Below, one piece after another: positions 8,821-19,209 of a stretch of DNA of 64,000 bases. Under the pieces are notes generated by a model. That model did no database searches and had not been told where the DNA came from. It was given only the letters and a program-made list of their open reading frames with translations. The DNA is from Paracoccaceae bacterium (GTDB taxonomy: Bacteria > Pseudomonadota > Alphaproteobacteria > Rhodobacterales > Rhodobacteraceae), in NCBI GenBank assembly GCA_006226775.1, contig SBGD01000030.1, positions 62,001 to 126,000 on the forward strand. Reading direction: 5' to 3'. A program made the translations under genes and the position numbers. Position 1 is the stretch's first letter. The number at the start of each line of letters is the position of its first letter.

Positions 8821-10140
8821 TTACTGCGTCGCGCCGGTCTCGAGCCCCTCGGGCTGGCCGACCACCACGAAATGCAGGTCTTCGGGCCGCATCACCGCGC
8901 GCGCGACCCGGTTGATCTCGTCCAGGGTCAGGGCCTCGACCAGGGCATTGCGCTCGACCACGTATTCCGGCCCCAGCCCGTCCATCTGCATCCCGATCAG
9001 GATATTGGCGATCGGCCCGTTGCCGTCGAAGCGCAGCGGATAAGCGCCGGTCAGATAGGTCTTGGCCGCCGCCAGTTCCTCGGCGGTCACGCCCTCCTGC
9101 GCCAGCTGCGCCCATTCGGCGCGGATCACCTCGACGGTCTCGGCGACGCGGTTGCCGGCCGAGGCGACCGAGCCCATGATCATCTCGGCATGGTCCTTGG
9201 GCACGAGGTAGGTATAGACCCCGTAGGTCAGCCCGCGCTTTTCGCGCACCTCCTGCATCAGCCGGCTGGTCAGCCCCGAGCCGCCGAAGATCTCGTTCAG
9301 CACATAGGCCGCCATGAAATCCGGATCGTCGCGTTCCAGCCCCTGGTGGCCGAAGAGCACCACCGATTGCGGCGTGTCGAAGGGCACCACGGTCAGCCCG
9401 CCCTCCAGCGCAAAGTCCGCCCGCCCCGGCAGCGGCGCGCCGGTCGCGGGCAGATCGCCCAGGAGGGTGTCGAGCAGGCGGGCCAGGTCCTCGGCATTGA
9501 TGTCGCCCACCGCGCTGATGAACACCCGGTCGCGGGCAAAGACCGCCCCGTGCGCCGCGACGATATCCTCGCGGGTCAGCGCGCTGACACTTTCGCGGGT
9601 GCCGTTGAGCGAGCTGCCATAGGGGTGGTCGCCGAAGGCCAGCTTGTCGAAGGTGCGCCCGGCGATCTTGTTGGGGTCGGTCTCGTCCGAGGCGATGCCC
9701 GAGAGCACCTGCGCCTTCACCCGGTCGATGGCGACCTGGTTGAAGGCCGGCTCCACGATGACGCCGCGCAAGAGCGCCATGGCCTGCTCGGTGGTATCGG
9801 TCAGGAACTTGGCCGAGACCGAGACCGTGTCGTCATAGGTGCCATAGCCGAAGGAGGCCGCCAGATCCTCGGTCGCGCGGGCAAAGGCGCGGGCGTCCAT
9901 CTCGCCGGTGCCCTCCTCGAGCAGCCCGACCATGAGGTTGGTCACGCCGCGCTTGCCCGGCGCATCGAGCGCGCCGCCGCCCTTGAAGCGCAATTCCAGC
10001 GCCACGATGGGGATCGAGGGTTCCTCGACCAGCCAGGCGGTGAAGCCGCCGGGGGTTGTCACCTGCTGGATGTCGATCTCGGCATGGGCCGGCGCGGCCA
10101 CCATCACGCAGGCGATCAGGGCATGGACAAGCGCTTTCAT
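8821..10140 (-). CDS. M16 family peptidase-like protein, non-catalytic partner
   Basis: A 439-aa pitrilysin-fold protein with a signal peptide (MKALVHALIACVMVAAPAHA), so periplasmic. Its N-terminal domain aligns with M16 proteins (LEEGTGEMDARAFARA, GYGTYDDTVSV) but lacks the HxxEH zinc motif; the equivalent position reads RGVTNLMVGLLEEG. The C-terminal half keeps the family segment EIFGGSGLTSRLMQEVREKRGLTYGVY. Family members like this usually pair with an active subunit, here the gene directly upstream, which it overlaps by four bases (ATGA). Confidence 0.9.
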   Translation of the reverse strand: MKALVHALIACVMVAAPAHAEIDIQQVTTPGGFTAWLVEEPSIPIVALELRFKGGGALDAPGKRGVTNLMVGLLEEGTGEMDARAFARATEDLAASFGYGTYDDTVSVSAKFLTDTTEQAMALLRGVIVEPAFNQVAIDRVKAQVLSGIASDETDPNKIAGRTFDKLAFGDHPYGSSLNGTRESVSALTREDIVAAHGAVFARDRVFISAVGDINAEDLARLLDTLLGDLPATGAPLPGRADFALEGGLTVVPFDTPQSVVLFGHQGLERDDPDFMAAYVLNEIFGGSGLTSRLMQEVREKRGLTYGVYTYLVPKDHAEMIMGSVASAGNRVAETVEVIRAEWAQLAQEGVTAEELAAAKTYLTGAYPLRFDGNGPIANILIGMQMDGLGPEYVVERNALVEALTLDEINRVARAVMRPEDLHFVVVGQPEGLETGATQ

Positions 10141-11513
10141 TGGGTCACCTCCTGCGGGCGGATCAGCCAGCTTGTCACGCTGGCCTTGTCGTCGAATACC
10201 TCCTGCGCCACGGCGAGGATGTCGTCCTCGGTCACCGCGGCCAGCACCCCGGGCCAGGCGTGGATATCCTCCAGCGTCAGCCCCGAGGTCAGCGCCCGGC
10301 CATAGCGGTTGGCCAGCCGTTCCACGTTGTCGCGGGCATAGATGCGGCTGGCCTCGATCTGGCGCTTGATCCGCGCCAGTTGCGCGGGATCGACGCCGGT
10401 AGCCATGAACTCGGCCAGCGCCGCATCCATCGCATCCTCGGCCACCTCGAGGCTCACCCCTTCGGCCGGAACGAGCACCAGCGAAAACGTGGTGTCATCC
10501 AGCGAGGTATCGCCATAGGAGGCCCCGGCATAGACCGCGATCTTCTGGTCGAACTGCAGCTTCTCGTTCAGCACCGAGGTCTGGCCGCCGCCGAGGATCT
10601 CGGCCAGCAGCACCAGCGCCGCGGCCTTTTCCTGCGCGCCCGGATCGCGTTCCGGCGCAAGGTACGAGCGGGTCAGGTAGGGCTGCGAGACCCGCGCATC
10701 CTCGAACACCATGCGGCGCGCGGCGGTCTGCGGCGGTTCCTGCGGGCGCATCCGCGGCTTGAGGTCGGGGTTGGGCGGCAGCGGGCCGTAGTGTTCGCGC
10801 GCCAGCGCCAGCACCGCGTCGGGCTGGACGTCGCCGGCGACGATCAGCACCGCGTTGTTGGGGGCGTAATAGGTCTGGTAATAATCCAGCGCGGCGTCGA
10901 GATCGAGCCCGACCATCTCGTGCCGCCAACCGATGATCGGCACGCCGTAGCGGTGGTTGAGGTATTGCGCCGCCCGCGCCTGTTCGCGCATCAAGGCGCC
11001 GGGGTCGTTCTCGGTGCGCATGTTGCGTTCCTCGATGATGACCTCGCGCTCGGTGCGGATCTCTTCCTCGCCCAGTTGCAGGTTGACCATCCGGTCGGCC
11101 TCCATCTGCATCATCAGGCCCAGACGGTCGGCGGCGACGCGCTGGTAATAGGCGGTCTGGTCATAGCTGGTGAAGGCATTGTCGGTGCCGCCGTTCTCCG
11201 CCACCACCCGCGACAATTCCCCCGGCGCCATGGTCCTGGTGCCCTGGAACAGCAGGTGTTCGAGGAAATGCGCCACCCCCGAGACGCCGGGGCGTTCATC
11301 GGCGCTGCCCGCGCGATACCACAGCATGTGGACGACGACCGGCGCGCGGTGATCCTCGATGATCACCACCTCCATGCCGTTGTCCAGCCTGTCGGTGGTC
11401 ACCAGGTCCTCGATCGCCTGGTCGGCGCCCGCCGCGCCCGCCGTCAGCAGACCGGCGATCAGCGCGGCAGGGCGCAACAGGGCAAAGACACTTTGAAAGG
11501 CAGGTCCGGGCAT
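10137..11513 (-). CDS. M16 family zinc metallopeptidase, catalytic subunit
   Basis: A 458-aa pitrilysin-family protease with an N-terminal export signal. The inverted zinc motif HFLEH sits at residues 82-86, with the distal Glu in TEREVIIEERNMR near residue 160. It is preceded by the typical YRAGSADERPGVSGVAHFLEHLLF context. It likely acts in the periplasm with the non-catalytic partner encoded immediately downstream. The gene belongs to the leftward block purH-lspA-BamF-like-M16-M16. Confidence 0.93.
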   Translation of the reverse strand: MPGPAFQSVFALLRPAALIAGLLTAGAAGADQAIEDLVTTDRLDNGMEVVIIEDHRAPVVVHMLWYRAGSADERPGVSGVAHFLEHLLFQGTRTMAPGELSRVVAENGGTDNAFTSYDQTAYYQRVAADRLGLMMQMEADRMVNLQLGEEEIRTEREVIIEERNMRTENDPGALMREQARAAQYLNHRYGVPIIGWRHEMVGLDLDAALDYYQTYYAPNNAVLIVAGDVQPDAVLALAREHYGPLPPNPDLKPRMRPQEPPQTAARRMVFEDARVSQPYLTRSYLAPERDPGAQEKAAALVLLAEILGGGQTSVLNEKLQFDQKIAVYAGASYGDTSLDDTTFSLVLVPAEGVSLEVAEDAMDAALAEFMATGVDPAQLARIKRQIEASRIYARDNVERLANRYGRALTSGLTLEDIHAWPGVLAAVTEDDILAVAQEVFDDKASVTSWLIRPQEVTQ

Positions 11514-11609
11514 ATGGCTCTCCTGAAAACGGGTTGGGCTAACCTTGGCCAGCCTGATCTCGACTTCAAGAGAAAGCTGCGTGACACTTGCGTGATCGGC
11601 GCGGCGGCC

Positions 11610-12173
11610 CTAGCGGCCGACGCGGTTGTCGGTGTCGCGCACATCGCCCGGCGGATCGGCGGCGGGGGTCCGCACGCCGGCGCGGCGGAACAGGCTCATC
11701 ACCCGGTAGGGATCGATGGCCATGACGCTGTAGGCGTCGTAATAGCGATCCTCGCGCACCACCTGCCAGGTAAAGAGCGACGCCCGGCGGCGGAAGTCGA
11801 GGTCTTCGCGGGCCAGTTGCGACCGGATGGCCGCGTCGACGCCCTTGCGCGACGCATAAGTGACCAGCGCGCCATCGCCCGCGCCCACACCGGGCCCGCG
11901 CGCCGTCACCCGGCTGCCGTCCCCGCCCAGAGCGGCGACCGCATCGGCCTCGGGCGTCTGGTCGGTGCGATTGGCGCCGCCCGGGGTGGGCGGCGGCAGG
12001 ACGGAAAGACTTTCCGGGGCTTGCAGCGGCTTCGGCGGCACGATCGAGAATTCCTCGGGGCCGTCGTCGCGCAGGCGCAGTTCATGCAGTGTGATATCGC
12101 GGTTCCCACAGGCCGACAGACCCAGCACAAGGGTCAGCAGGACCCCCAGCCTTGCAACGGGTGACATCGTCAT
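11610..12173 (-). CDS. DUF3035 lipoprotein, BamF-like
   Basis: A 187-aa protein with a lipoprotein signal (LLTLVLGLSACGN; lipobox LSAC, Cys about residue 21). A proline-rich stretch (EEFSIVPPKPLQAPESLSVLPPP) is characteristic of DUF3035, the family that includes the alphaproteobacterial outer-membrane assembly subunit BamF. GGAG nine bases before the ATG at 12173 supports that start; a second ATG lies six bases on. It should be anchored in the outer membrane facing the periplasm. It follows lspA, whose product processes lipoproteins. The BamF role is inferred from the family. Confidence 0.75.
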   Translation of the reverse strand: MTMSPVARLGVLLTLVLGLSACGNRDITLHELRLRDDGPEEFSIVPPKPLQAPESLSVLPPPTPGGANRTDQTPEADAVAALGGDGSRVTARGPGVGAGDGALVTYASRKGVDAAIRSQLAREDLDFRRRASLFTWQVVREDRYYDAYSVMAIDPYRVMSLFRRAGVRTPAADPPGDVRDTDNRVGR

Positions 12174-12229
12174 GCGTTTCTCACTCCACCTTTCGTCTGG
12201 CACAGACTTAACGGATTGCCGGGCCGAGG

Positions 12230-12727
12230 TCACGCGCCCTTTTTGCCCCTCGGCACCCCCTTGCCCGAGCCGCCGCCGGAAAACAACACCAGCCCGAAGG
12301 CCCCGGCGAAAACCGCGATGTCGGCGACGTTAAAGGCAAAGGGATTCTCGATCCCGCGGCACGACATGTTGAGGAAATCCGCCACCGCGCCATAGAGCAC
12401 CCGGTCGACCACGTTGCCCAGCGCGCCGCCGACCAGCAGCCCGGCGGACAGTTGCCCGATGCGCCCCGGCGGATCGCGCCAGGCCCAGACCAGCACCGCG
12501 CCGACGATCGCCAGCGCAATACCGATCAGCACCCAGCGGGCGGCATCGGAATGGCCGGAAAACAGGCCGAAGTTGATGCCCGAGTTCCACGCCATCCGCA
12601 GGTTGAGATAGGGCGGCAGCACGTCGATCTCGCCCACGGTCCGCAGGTCCATCAGGTGCACCACCAGGTACTTGCTGATCTGATCGAGCAGGAAGACCCA
12701 GAGCCCCGCCCAGAACAAAATTCGCAT
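12230..12727 (-). CDS. lspA: Lipoprotein signal peptidase (signal peptidase II)
   Basis: An inner-membrane aspartyl protease that removes signal peptides from diacylglyceryl-modified prolipoproteins. The 165-aa protein has four hydrophobic helices and both catalytic aspartates: D108 in GNVVDRV and D136 in FNVADIAVF. The WNSGINFGLF motif is also present. The ATG at 12727 begins the conserved MRILFWAG; ten extra upstream codons are open but unconserved. It is 41 bases downstream of purH. Confidence 0.96.
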   Translation of the reverse strand: MRILFWAGLWVFLLDQISKYLVVHLMDLRTVGEIDVLPPYLNLRMAWNSGINFGLFSGHSDAARWVLIGIALAIVGAVLVWAWRDPPGRIGQLSAGLLVGGALGNVVDRVLYGAVADFLNMSCRGIENPFAFNVADIAVFAGAFGLVLFSGGGSGKGVPRGKKGA

Positions 12728-12767
12728 CGCTTGCCTCCTGCCGCTGCCTTGGTGCACCGGTCCCGGC

Positions 12768-14366
12768 CTAGTGCCGGAAATGCCGCATGCCCGTGAAGAC
12801 CATGGCCAGCCCGGCCTCGTCCGCCGCCGCGATCACCTCGCTGTCGCGCATCGACCCGCCCGGCTGGATGACGCAACTCGCCCCCGCCGCCGCCGCTTCC
12901 AACAGCCCGTCCGGGAAGGGGAAAAAGGCATCCGAGGCCACCGCCGAGCCCCTGGTCAGTGGCTCGGGAAGCCCCAGCGCCTCGGCCATGCGCTCGGCCT
13001 TTTTCGCCGCGATCAGCGCCGAATCAAGCCGGCTCATCTGGCCCGCGCCGACGCCCACGGTGGCACCATCCCTGACATAGACGATGGCATTGGACTTGAC
13101 GTGTTTCGCCACCTTCCAGGCAAAGAGCAGGTCGCGCATCTGTTCGTCCGTCGGCGCCACTTTCGTCACTACCTTCAGATCGTCCAGCCCGACAAAGCCC
13201 ACGTCCTTGTCCTGCATCAGGAAGCCGCCCGCCACCTGCCGCAGCACCTGCCCGCCGGCCCGCACGTCGGGAAGGCCCTCGGTGGTGAGCAGACGCAGGT
13301 TCTTCTTCTCTTCAAAAATACGCATCGCGCCATCGCTGGCCCCGGGCGCAATCACCACTTCGGTGAAGATCCCGGTGATCTCGCGCGCGGTCTCCTCGTC
13401 CAGCGGCTGGTTCAGCGCGACAATGCCGCCGAAAGCGCTGGTCCGGTCACAGTCGAAAGCGGCCCGGTAAGCCTCGACCAGCGTCTTGCCACGCGCCACG
13501 CCGCAGGGGTTGGCGTGCTTGATGATGGCACAGGCCGCGCCGTCCCCGGGCGCGAATTCCGCCACCAACTCGAAGGCCGCATCGGTGTCGTTGATATTGT
13601 TGTAGGACAGTTCCTTGCCCTGGTGCTGCACCGCCGTCGCCACGCCGGGCCGGTTCGAGCCATCGGTATAGAAGGCCGCCTTCTGGTGCGGGTTCTCGCC
13701 ATAGCGCAGGGTCTGGCGCACCTGGCCCGCCACCGCGCGGCGGCGCGGCGCCACCTCGCCCAGCGCCCCGGCCATCCAGGACGAGACCGCGGCATCATAG
13801 GCCCCGGTGCGGGCATAGGCGATCTGCGCCAGCCGCTGGCGGAAGCCATAAGAAGTCGCGCCGGAATTGGCGTTCAACTCCAAAAGCAGCGCCTCGTAAT
13901 CCTCGACATCCACCAGGGTGGTGACAAAGCCGTGGTTCTTGGCCGCGGCGCGGATCATCGCCGGCCCGCCAATGTCGATGTTCTCGATACAGGTGGCGTA
14001 GTCCGCGCCCTTGGCCACGGTTTCCTCGAAGGGATAGAGGTTGACCACCAGCAGGTCGATCCCGCCGATCCCGTGTTCCTCCATCGCCGCCACATGGGCG
14101 TCATTGTCGCGCAGCGCCAGCAGCCCGCCATGCACCGCCGGATGCAGCGTCTTGACGCGGCCATCCATCATCTCGGGGAACCCCGTGACCTCGGCCACGT
14201 CCCGAACCGCCAGCCCGGCCTCGCGCAGGGCTTTCGCCGAGCCGCCGGTGGACAGAAGCTCCACCCCGCGCTCGGCCAGCGCCCGGCCGAGGTCGATCAA
14301 ACCGGTCTTGTCGGAAACGGAAAGAAGCGCGCGCCGGATCGGCACGAGGGCGTGTGTCTCGGTCAT
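12768..14366 (-). CDS. purH: Bifunctional AICAR transformylase/IMP cyclohydrolase
   Basis: Catalyses the last two steps of de novo purine synthesis (AICAR to FAICAR to IMP) in the cytoplasm. The N-terminal IMP cyclohydrolase domain (about 1-200) starts [19 protein letters not shown] with [11 protein letters not shown] and [13 protein letters not shown]. The transformylase domain holds [14 protein letters not shown], the catalytic Lys-His in [11 protein letters not shown], and [11 protein letters not shown]. Length (532 aa) is standard. The ATG at 14366 gives the family N-terminus; the longer open frame upstream overlaps the heparinase-like gene and was rejected. Confidence 0.97.
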   Translation of the reverse strand: MTETHALVPIRRALLSVSDKTGLIDLGRALAERGVELLSTGGSAKALREAGLAVRDVAEVTGFPEMMDGRVKTLHPAVHGGLLALRDNDAHVAAMEEHGIGGIDLLVVNLYPFEETVAKGADYATCIENIDIGGPAMIRAAAKNHGFVTTLVDVEDYEALLLELNANSGATSYGFRQRLAQIAYARTGAYDAAVSSWMAGALGEVAPRRRAVAGQVRQTLRYGENPHQKAAFYTDGSNRPGVATAVQHQGKELSYNNINDTDAAFELVAEFAPGDGAACAIIKHANPCGVARGKTLVEAYRAAFDCDRTSAFGGIVALNQPLDEETAREITGIFTEVVIAPGASDGAMRIFEEKKNLRLLTTEGLPDVRAGGQVLRQVAGGFLMQDKDVGFVGLDDLKVVTKVAPTDEQMRDLLFAWKVAKHVKSNAIVYVRDGATVGVGAGQMSRLDSALIAAKKAERMAEALGLPEPLTRGSAVASDAFFPFPDGLLEAAAAGASCVIQPGGSMRDSEVIAAADEAGLAMVFTGMRHFRH

Positions 14367-14385
14367 GGAAGTCAGGGTCCCGCGG

Positions 14386-16161
14386 TCAGCTGTCAAAATA
14401 CTCGTCGTCGTCCCGGTTGAGGTCCCTGACGGCCACCGCCGTGTCATGCGCCTTGGCCAGCGACCACCGGATGCGCGTCGCATAGCCCATTGCCCGGTGA
14501 GATAAAACGATCTGTTTCGTCGCGCGCGGCCGCAACCGCCCCATTTCGAGGTAAACCGAAGGCTCCAGCGCCATTTCCACCTCGCCCTCATGACGAAAGA
14601 CCCAGACTTCGCCGGATCTCAGCGCCATGGAGACCGCCATGCCGCCCATGTCGACCTCGGCATCGATGTCGGGATGCAGGTGGAAACGGACGTGAAACGG
14701 GATGCCGCGCCCGCCCGCCGCCTCGTTCACCCGGTCGAATCGCTTCTTGTCGGCGGCTTTCAGCGCCAGCAGCATGTCCTCGCCCACCAGCGCGCGCCCG
14801 TCGAAGGTCAGCTCCAGGATGCGCGCATGGGTCAGCCCATGGGTGCTGACATAGCCGTCATGGCCCGCTTCCAGCTTCAGCCCGTCGGGCGCATGGCTGA
14901 TCTCCACCGGCACCTCGCCCGGCGCATCCTCCAGCATCTCGCGCTTGGCGCCCTGCACCCGGCCTTCGCGGCCCAGCCGTGCGCTGGAATAACCCTCCAG
15001 CGCCAGCGTCGAATGCGAGGGTGTCGCCCGTCCGGCCCGGCGCCAGTCCTCGCCGAAAAACGCCCCCGAGCCGCAGGAGACGATCAGCGGCCGGCGCCCC
15101 GAGGTCAGCTCGAAGGCCAGCGTCGAGGCATGGGCGTTGTAGGAGGCCGCCCCGCCCGGCGGCGCGCTGGCATCGACGATCACCGAGGTGCGGCTGGCCG
15201 AGAGCCGGGCAAAGCCCATCGCCAGCCCCTCGGCGCCCTTGCGCACGCCCGAAGCCGAGAGCGCCTGGTCGAGCCGCCCGTCCAATCCCCGCCCGCCGCC
15301 GTGAAACCGCGCCAGCCCGCCGTCGCTGTGACGCAGGGCGCGCAGGGTGGGTGCGATGCGCATGATCGCCTCCTGGTGGGCGATGTCGACCTTGTTGCCG
15401 GTCTCCTCCAGCGCCGCCGCGGCCCAGGTGAGCAAGGTAAAGACCTCCAGCAGCTCCTCGGGATTGCGCGTCGGGATGCCGCCCTGCTTGTCGATCTGGC
15501 TGGCGCATTCCCGGGCCAGCGCGCTGCGCGCCGGTGCCACGAAGCGCTCCATCCCGCTTAAGGAAAGCCCGGCATAAAGCAGCCCGGTCAGCGCCTCGAA
15601 CCGCGGCAATCCCGGTGCGGCCCGCGGCCAGCGCCGGGCCAGGAACAGCGTCTGATGCGCCAGCGACTTGAAATAGGCCTCGGAGTCCGCCGGTTGCTGC
15701 GCGCGGAGCAGGAAGATCGCGTGATGGGTCCAGCGGATCAGCCGCCGCCCGGTCAGATCCGGCGTCCAGCCCGGCCCGCCGCCGCGCCCGTAGCGCGCGA
15801 TCCAGCCCCAGAGCCAGCGCTGCGCCACCTCGCGCGCCTTCATGTCGCCCACCGCGGCAAGGTCGTCGAGCCAGGAAAACCCGTGGATCTGCTCGATGAA
15901 GGCCTGGTCGGGCGGGTCGAGATCCCAGAGCATGGCGTCGCGGGATTCGACCAGGTGGCCGGCAAACATCAGGTTGCCGGCAATCAGCTGGCGGCCGCGG
16001 TTGAAGCTGCCGATGGTGCGGGGTTCGGGCTGCGAGACAAAGGCGGTGGCCGCCCGTGCCCGGGCCGTCAGCCGCGCATGAACGCGGTGCATCAGGCGCG
16101 TGTGTCGCGCTGACCAACTCTCACTCTCGGACATCTGCTCTGCCTCGTCCGCACTTGACAT
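14386..16161 (-). CDS. Heparinase II/III family protein
   Basis: A 591-aa protein with an alpha/alpha-toroid-like N-terminal half (many Trp/Leu helices, such as [12 protein letters not shown] and [18 protein letters not shown]). A beta-rich C-terminal half contains the heparinase II/III-like domain, with [19 protein letters not shown] and [14 protein letters not shown]. No signal peptide is visible. The polysaccharide substrate is unknown. It lies 20 bases upstream of purH, an arrangement typical of this family of bacteria. ATGs at 16161 and 16134 are both possible starts; neither has a strong ribosome binding site. Confidence 0.8.
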   Translation of the reverse strand: MSSADEAEQMSESESWSARHTRLMHRVHARLTARARAATAFVSQPEPRTIGSFNRGRQLIAGNLMFAGHLVESRDAMLWDLDPPDQAFIEQIHGFSWLDDLAAVGDMKAREVAQRWLWGWIARYGRGGGPGWTPDLTGRRLIRWTHHAIFLLRAQQPADSEAYFKSLAHQTLFLARRWPRAAPGLPRFEALTGLLYAGLSLSGMERFVAPARSALARECASQIDKQGGIPTRNPEELLEVFTLLTWAAAALEETGNKVDIAHQEAIMRIAPTLRALRHSDGGLARFHGGGRGLDGRLDQALSASGVRKGAEGLAMGFARLSASRTSVIVDASAPPGGAASYNAHASTLAFELTSGRRPLIVSCGSGAFFGEDWRRAGRATPSHSTLALEGYSSARLGREGRVQGAKREMLEDAPGEVPVEISHAPDGLKLEAGHDGYVSTHGLTHARILELTFDGRALVGEDMLLALKAADKKRFDRVNEAAGGRGIPFHVRFHLHPDIDAEVDMGGMAVSMALRSGEVWVFRHEGEVEMALEPSVYLEMGRLRPRATKQIVLSHRAMGYATRIRWSLAKAHDTAVAVRDLNRDDDEYFDS

Positions 16162-16271
16162 GCGTTTATTGCGCCGATGATAGCCGCGGGTTGCTGCAAA
16201 GTCACCTTGGAAAACGCCCGCGCGCGCCCATGCGCGCCCTGCCGCCGCCCGGTGTTCGCGCTAACGGGCGA

Positions 16272-17528
16272 CTAACGGGTGAGACAGGCCATGTAGAAGC
16301 CATCCATGCCGCCCCGCTCGGCCCAGTAATCCGGGCGCAGGCGCAGACCCCCCTCGCTGGTCCGCCAGGCCGGGTCCACCCCCGGCAGGTCGAAGGCCCC
16401 GGGCAGCACCCGCAGCCCGTCATGCCGCGCCAATGCCTCCTCGACCTGGCATTCGCCCTCGTCGGGCAGCAGCGAACAGGTGCAATAGATCAGCCGCCCG
16501 CCGGGCTTCAGCAGGCTCAGCGCATGGTCCAGAAGCGCCGCCTGCAACGCGATCAGCCCGCCGATCTCCTCGCCCGAGCGCGCCAGCGGCAGATCCGGAT
16601 GCCGCCGGATCGTCCCGGTGGCCGAACAGGGCGCATCGAGCACCACCGCATCGTAAAGCCCCTGGGCGGTGAGCGCATCGCCGGCGACAACCGTGGCGGC
16701 CAGCCCCGTGCGCGCCAGGTTCTCGCGCAGCCGGCCCAGCCGCGCCTCGGAAATATCCAGCGCCGTCACCTCGGCCCCGCGCGCGGCCAGTTGCAGGGTC
16801 TTGCCCCCCGGCGCCGCACAGAGGTCGAGCACGGACAGCCCCGCGACATCGCCGAGCCCCTGCACCGGCAGCGCCGCCGCGGCGTCCTGCACCCACCATT
16901 CGCCCTCGGCGAACCCCGGCAGGGCGCTGACCTGCCCCGGCGCGCGCCGCCGCAGCGAGCCGGTCGGCAACGCCTCGGCCTCGAGCCGCGCGGCCCAGCC
17001 CGAGGCATCCCCCCGCAGGGTCAGATCCAGCGGCGCCCCGGCGAAATGCGCCGCCTCCATCGCCCGCACCGCCTCGGCCCCCCAGGCCTGCACCAGCGGG
17101 CCGCGCAGCCATTTCGGCAGATGCGGCACCCGAAGCGCCGCCCAGGTCTCCGGGCCGTCGCCCGCCACCTTGCGCAGCACCGCGTTGACCAGCCCGCCAT
17201 GGGCCGCGGTGCGCTTGCCCGCGCGGGTCAGCGCCACCGCCTCGTTGACCACGCCATGCGCATCGCCGCCGGTGCAAAGCTCCACCGTCGCCAGCCGCAG
17301 CACGTTGCGCACCGCCAGCGGCGGCATCTTGCGCAGGTAGGGTTTCAGCACCCGGTCCGCCCGCTCCAGCCCGCGCAACACCTCCAGCGCCAGCCGCTGC
17401 GCCCGCGCGCGATCCGCCGGATCGAGCTTGCGGTGCTGCGGCGCCGCGGTCAGGTCCGACATCAGCCGCCCCTCGCCCAGGACCTGGCCCAGCAGCCAAA
17501 GCGCCCCCCTGCGTGCCGATCCTGCCAT
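16272..17528 (-). CDS. rsmB: 16S rRNA (cytosine(967)-C5) methyltransferase RsmB
   Basis: SAM-dependent methylation of C967 in 16S rRNA. The N-terminal NusB-like helical domain (about 1-140) is followed by the catalytic domain. There the SAM site is VLDLCAAPGGKTLQLA, motif IV is VLDAPCSATGTIRRHPD with its Cys, and the nucleophile Cys is in LIYCTCSLLPDEGE. The ATG at 17528 starts MAGSARRGALWLLGQVL, matching the family; an upstream in-frame ATG adds nine codons. Divergent from the DUF1674 gene. Confidence 0.94.
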   Translation of the reverse strand: MAGSARRGALWLLGQVLGEGRLMSDLTAAPQHRKLDPADRARAQRLALEVLRGLERADRVLKPYLRKMPPLAVRNVLRLATVELCTGGDAHGVVNEAVALTRAGKRTAAHGGLVNAVLRKVAGDGPETWAALRVPHLPKWLRGPLVQAWGAEAVRAMEAAHFAGAPLDLTLRGDASGWAARLEAEALPTGSLRRRAPGQVSALPGFAEGEWWVQDAAAALPVQGLGDVAGLSVLDLCAAPGGKTLQLAARGAEVTALDISEARLGRLRENLARTGLAATVVAGDALTAQGLYDAVVLDAPCSATGTIRRHPDLPLARSGEEIGGLIALQAALLDHALSLLKPGGRLIYCTCSLLPDEGECQVEEALARHDGLRVLPGAFDLPGVDPAWRTSEGGLRLRPDYWAERGGMDGFYMACLTR

Positions 17529-17600
17529 CCCGCGACCTCCCGCCTGCTTGTCCAAGTCAAGCCAAGGCGTATATCAGCAGGAAAGCCTAAGGAAAGCCCG

Positions 17601-17789
17601 ATGACCGAGACCGAAGCCCAACGCCGCGCCAAACTCCCCGAAACCGCCCGCCGCGCGCTGGAAGAAGCCGACGCCCGCCGCGCCGCGGCACCAGAGACCG
17701 CCCTGCCCACCGAACTCGGCGGCCGCGACGGCCCCGAACCCGTCCGCTACGGCGACTGGGAGAAAAAAGGCCTCGCGATCGACTTCTGA
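17601..17789 (+). CDS. DUF1674 / succinate dehydrogenase assembly factor 4-like protein
   Basis: A 62-aa protein whose C-terminus, GPEPVRYGDWEKKGLAIDF, is the signature of the DUF1674 (SDHAF4) family. Mitochondrial members protect the flavinated SdhA subunit during complex II assembly, and bacterial ones are thought to do likewise. The first 35 residues are charged and Ala-rich with low conservation. GGAAAG precedes the ATG at 17601. It is divergent from rsmB. Confidence 0.85.
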   Translation: MTETEAQRRAKLPETARRALEEADARRAAAPETALPTELGGRDGPEPVRYGDWEKKGLAIDF

Positions 17790-17804
17790 CCCCCCCAAAA
17801 AGGT

Positions 17805-17854
17805 CCTTCTCTGGTTCAAAAGTATCCCGGGGAGTGTGAGGGGCAGCGCCCCTC
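17805..17854. repeat. Intergenic hairpin repeat, AATATCCCGGGG type, copy 3
   Basis: Contains CCTTCTCTGGTTCAAAAGTA, then TCCCGGGGAG, then a GAGGGGC-AGC-GCCCCTC hairpin (17838-17854). It lies in the convergent gap between the DUF1674 gene and dapB, where it can terminate in both directions. It is closely similar to 1311-1362 and 33868-33926. Confidence 0.75.
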
Positions 17855-17906
17855 ATCCAATAAACCTCATCCAATCAAACCTGTGCGGCGCAGCCGCTCC
17901 GTCCGG

Positions 17907-18731
17907 TCAAGCGCCCTCCGCCAGCCCCAGCACATCGAGCATGTCATACTCGCCCGGCGCCCGGTCCTGCCCCCAAAGTGCGGCTTTCAGCGCGCCGCGG
18001 GCAAAGACCGACCGGTCCGTCGCCACGTGCCGCAGGGTGATCCGCTCGCCGGCGGCGGCGAACATCACGTCATGCTCGCCGACGATGTCCCCGCCGCGAA
18101 TCACCGCAAAGCCGATGTCGCCCCGCTTTCGCGCCCCGGTGATGCCGTCGCGCCCGCGGTCGGCCACCTCCGACAGCGCGACGCCCCGGCCCCTGGCCGC
18201 CGCCTCGCCCAGCATCAGCGCGGTGCCCGAGGGCGCGTCGACCTTCTGCCCGTGATGCGCCTCGATCACCTCGATGTCGTAATCCGCGTCTAGCGCCCGC
18301 GCCACCTTTTCGGCCAGCACGGTCAGCAGGTTGACCCCGAGGCTCATGTTGCCCGCCCGCACGATCACCGCGTGCCGCGCCGCCGCCTGGATCTTGGCCA
18401 GGTGGCTTTCCTCCATGCCGGTGGTGCCGATGACGTGACAGAGCCGCGCCTGCGCCGCCAGGGCGGCAAATTCGACCGTCGCATCCGGCGCGGTGAAATC
18501 GATCACCGCCTGCGCCCGGGCAAAGGCCTCCAGCGGATCGTCGGTCACCGCCACGCCCAGCGCCGCGCCGCCCATCGCCTCGCCCACGTCGCGGCCGATC
18601 CAGGCGTGGCCCTTGCGCTCGACCGCGCCGGCCAGCCGGACGCGGTCGCTGGCCGTGACCGTGCGGATCAGCATCTGGCCCATCCGGCCCGAGGCGCCGG
18701 TGATCACGATCCCGGGAATTGGTGCGCTCAT
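17907..18731 (-). CDS. dapB: 4-hydroxy-tetrahydrodipicolinate reductase
   Basis: NAD(P)H-dependent second step after DapA in lysine/DAP synthesis. The Rossmann motif [14 protein letters not shown] lies at about residues 12-25, the substrate region is [19 protein letters not shown] (catalytic His-Lys), and [11 protein letters not shown]-like and GTTGMEE segments are in place. The 274 aa are full length. It is divergent from rbfA with 82 bp between the two starts. Confidence 0.96.
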   Translation of the reverse strand: MSAPIPGIVITGASGRMGQMLIRTVTASDRVRLAGAVERKGHAWIGRDVGEAMGGAALGVAVTDDPLEAFARAQAVIDFTAPDATVEFAALAAQARLCHVIGTTGMEESHLAKIQAAARHAVIVRAGNMSLGVNLLTVLAEKVARALDADYDIEVIEAHHGQKVDAPSGTALMLGEAAARGRGVALSEVADRGRDGITGARKRGDIGFAVIRGGDIVGEHDVMFAAAGERITLRHVATDRSVFARGALKAALWGQDRAPGEYDMLDVLGLAEGA

Positions 18732-18813
18732 TTCCTCGTCTCCCTTGGTTTTGCTTCACATACCGCGCCCGGCGGTGCTTGGCAAAGCCCGCGCGAAGGC
18801 GTATCTGCCCTGC

Positions 18814-19209
18814 ATGGCCAAGAACAGAACCCAAGGCGGGCAAGGCCCGTCGCAACGCCAGCTCAGGGTCGGAGAACTGATCCGCCGGACGCTCTCCGAG
18901 GTGCTGATGCGCGGCGAAGTGCATGACCCCGATCTCAACCGCTTCTCGATCACCGTGGGCGAGGTGCGGCTCTCGCCCGACCTGCGCATTGCCACCGTCT
19001 ATGTCTACCCCCTGGGTGGCGAGGGCGGCGATGCGGTGATCGACCTTCTGGCGCGCAACAAGGGCGAATTGCGCCGGTTGGTCAACAAGCAGCTGACCAT
19101 CAAGCATTCGCCCGACCTGCGCTTCCGGATGGACGAGACCTTCGACCGGATGGACGAGACCCGGCGTCTGTTTGCGCAGGACGCCGTGCGCCGCGACCTG
19201 GACGAGTGA
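18814..19209 (+). CDS. rbfA: Ribosome-binding factor A
   Basis: A 131-aa KH-fold protein that binds the 30S subunit and helps 16S rRNA 5' processing and cold adaptation. Family features are the N-terminal [21 protein letters not shown], the central [23 protein letters not shown], and [18 protein letters not shown]. The ATG at 18814 gives the usual short basic lead. It begins the rbfA-truB-rpsO-pnp group and overlaps the next gene as TGATG. Confidence 0.95.
   Translation: MAKNRTQGGQGPSQRQLRVGELIRRTLSEVLMRGEVHDPDLNRFSITVGEVRLSPDLRIATVYVYPLGGEGGDAVIDLLARNKGELRRLVNKQLTIKHSPDLRFRMDETFDRMDETRRLFAQDAVRRDLDE

Noticed and set aside
10056-12164. A 702-codon rightward frame
   Set aside because: It is the shadow of the M16 peptidase and BamF-like genes; the composition is His/Arg/Gln-rich without any domain.
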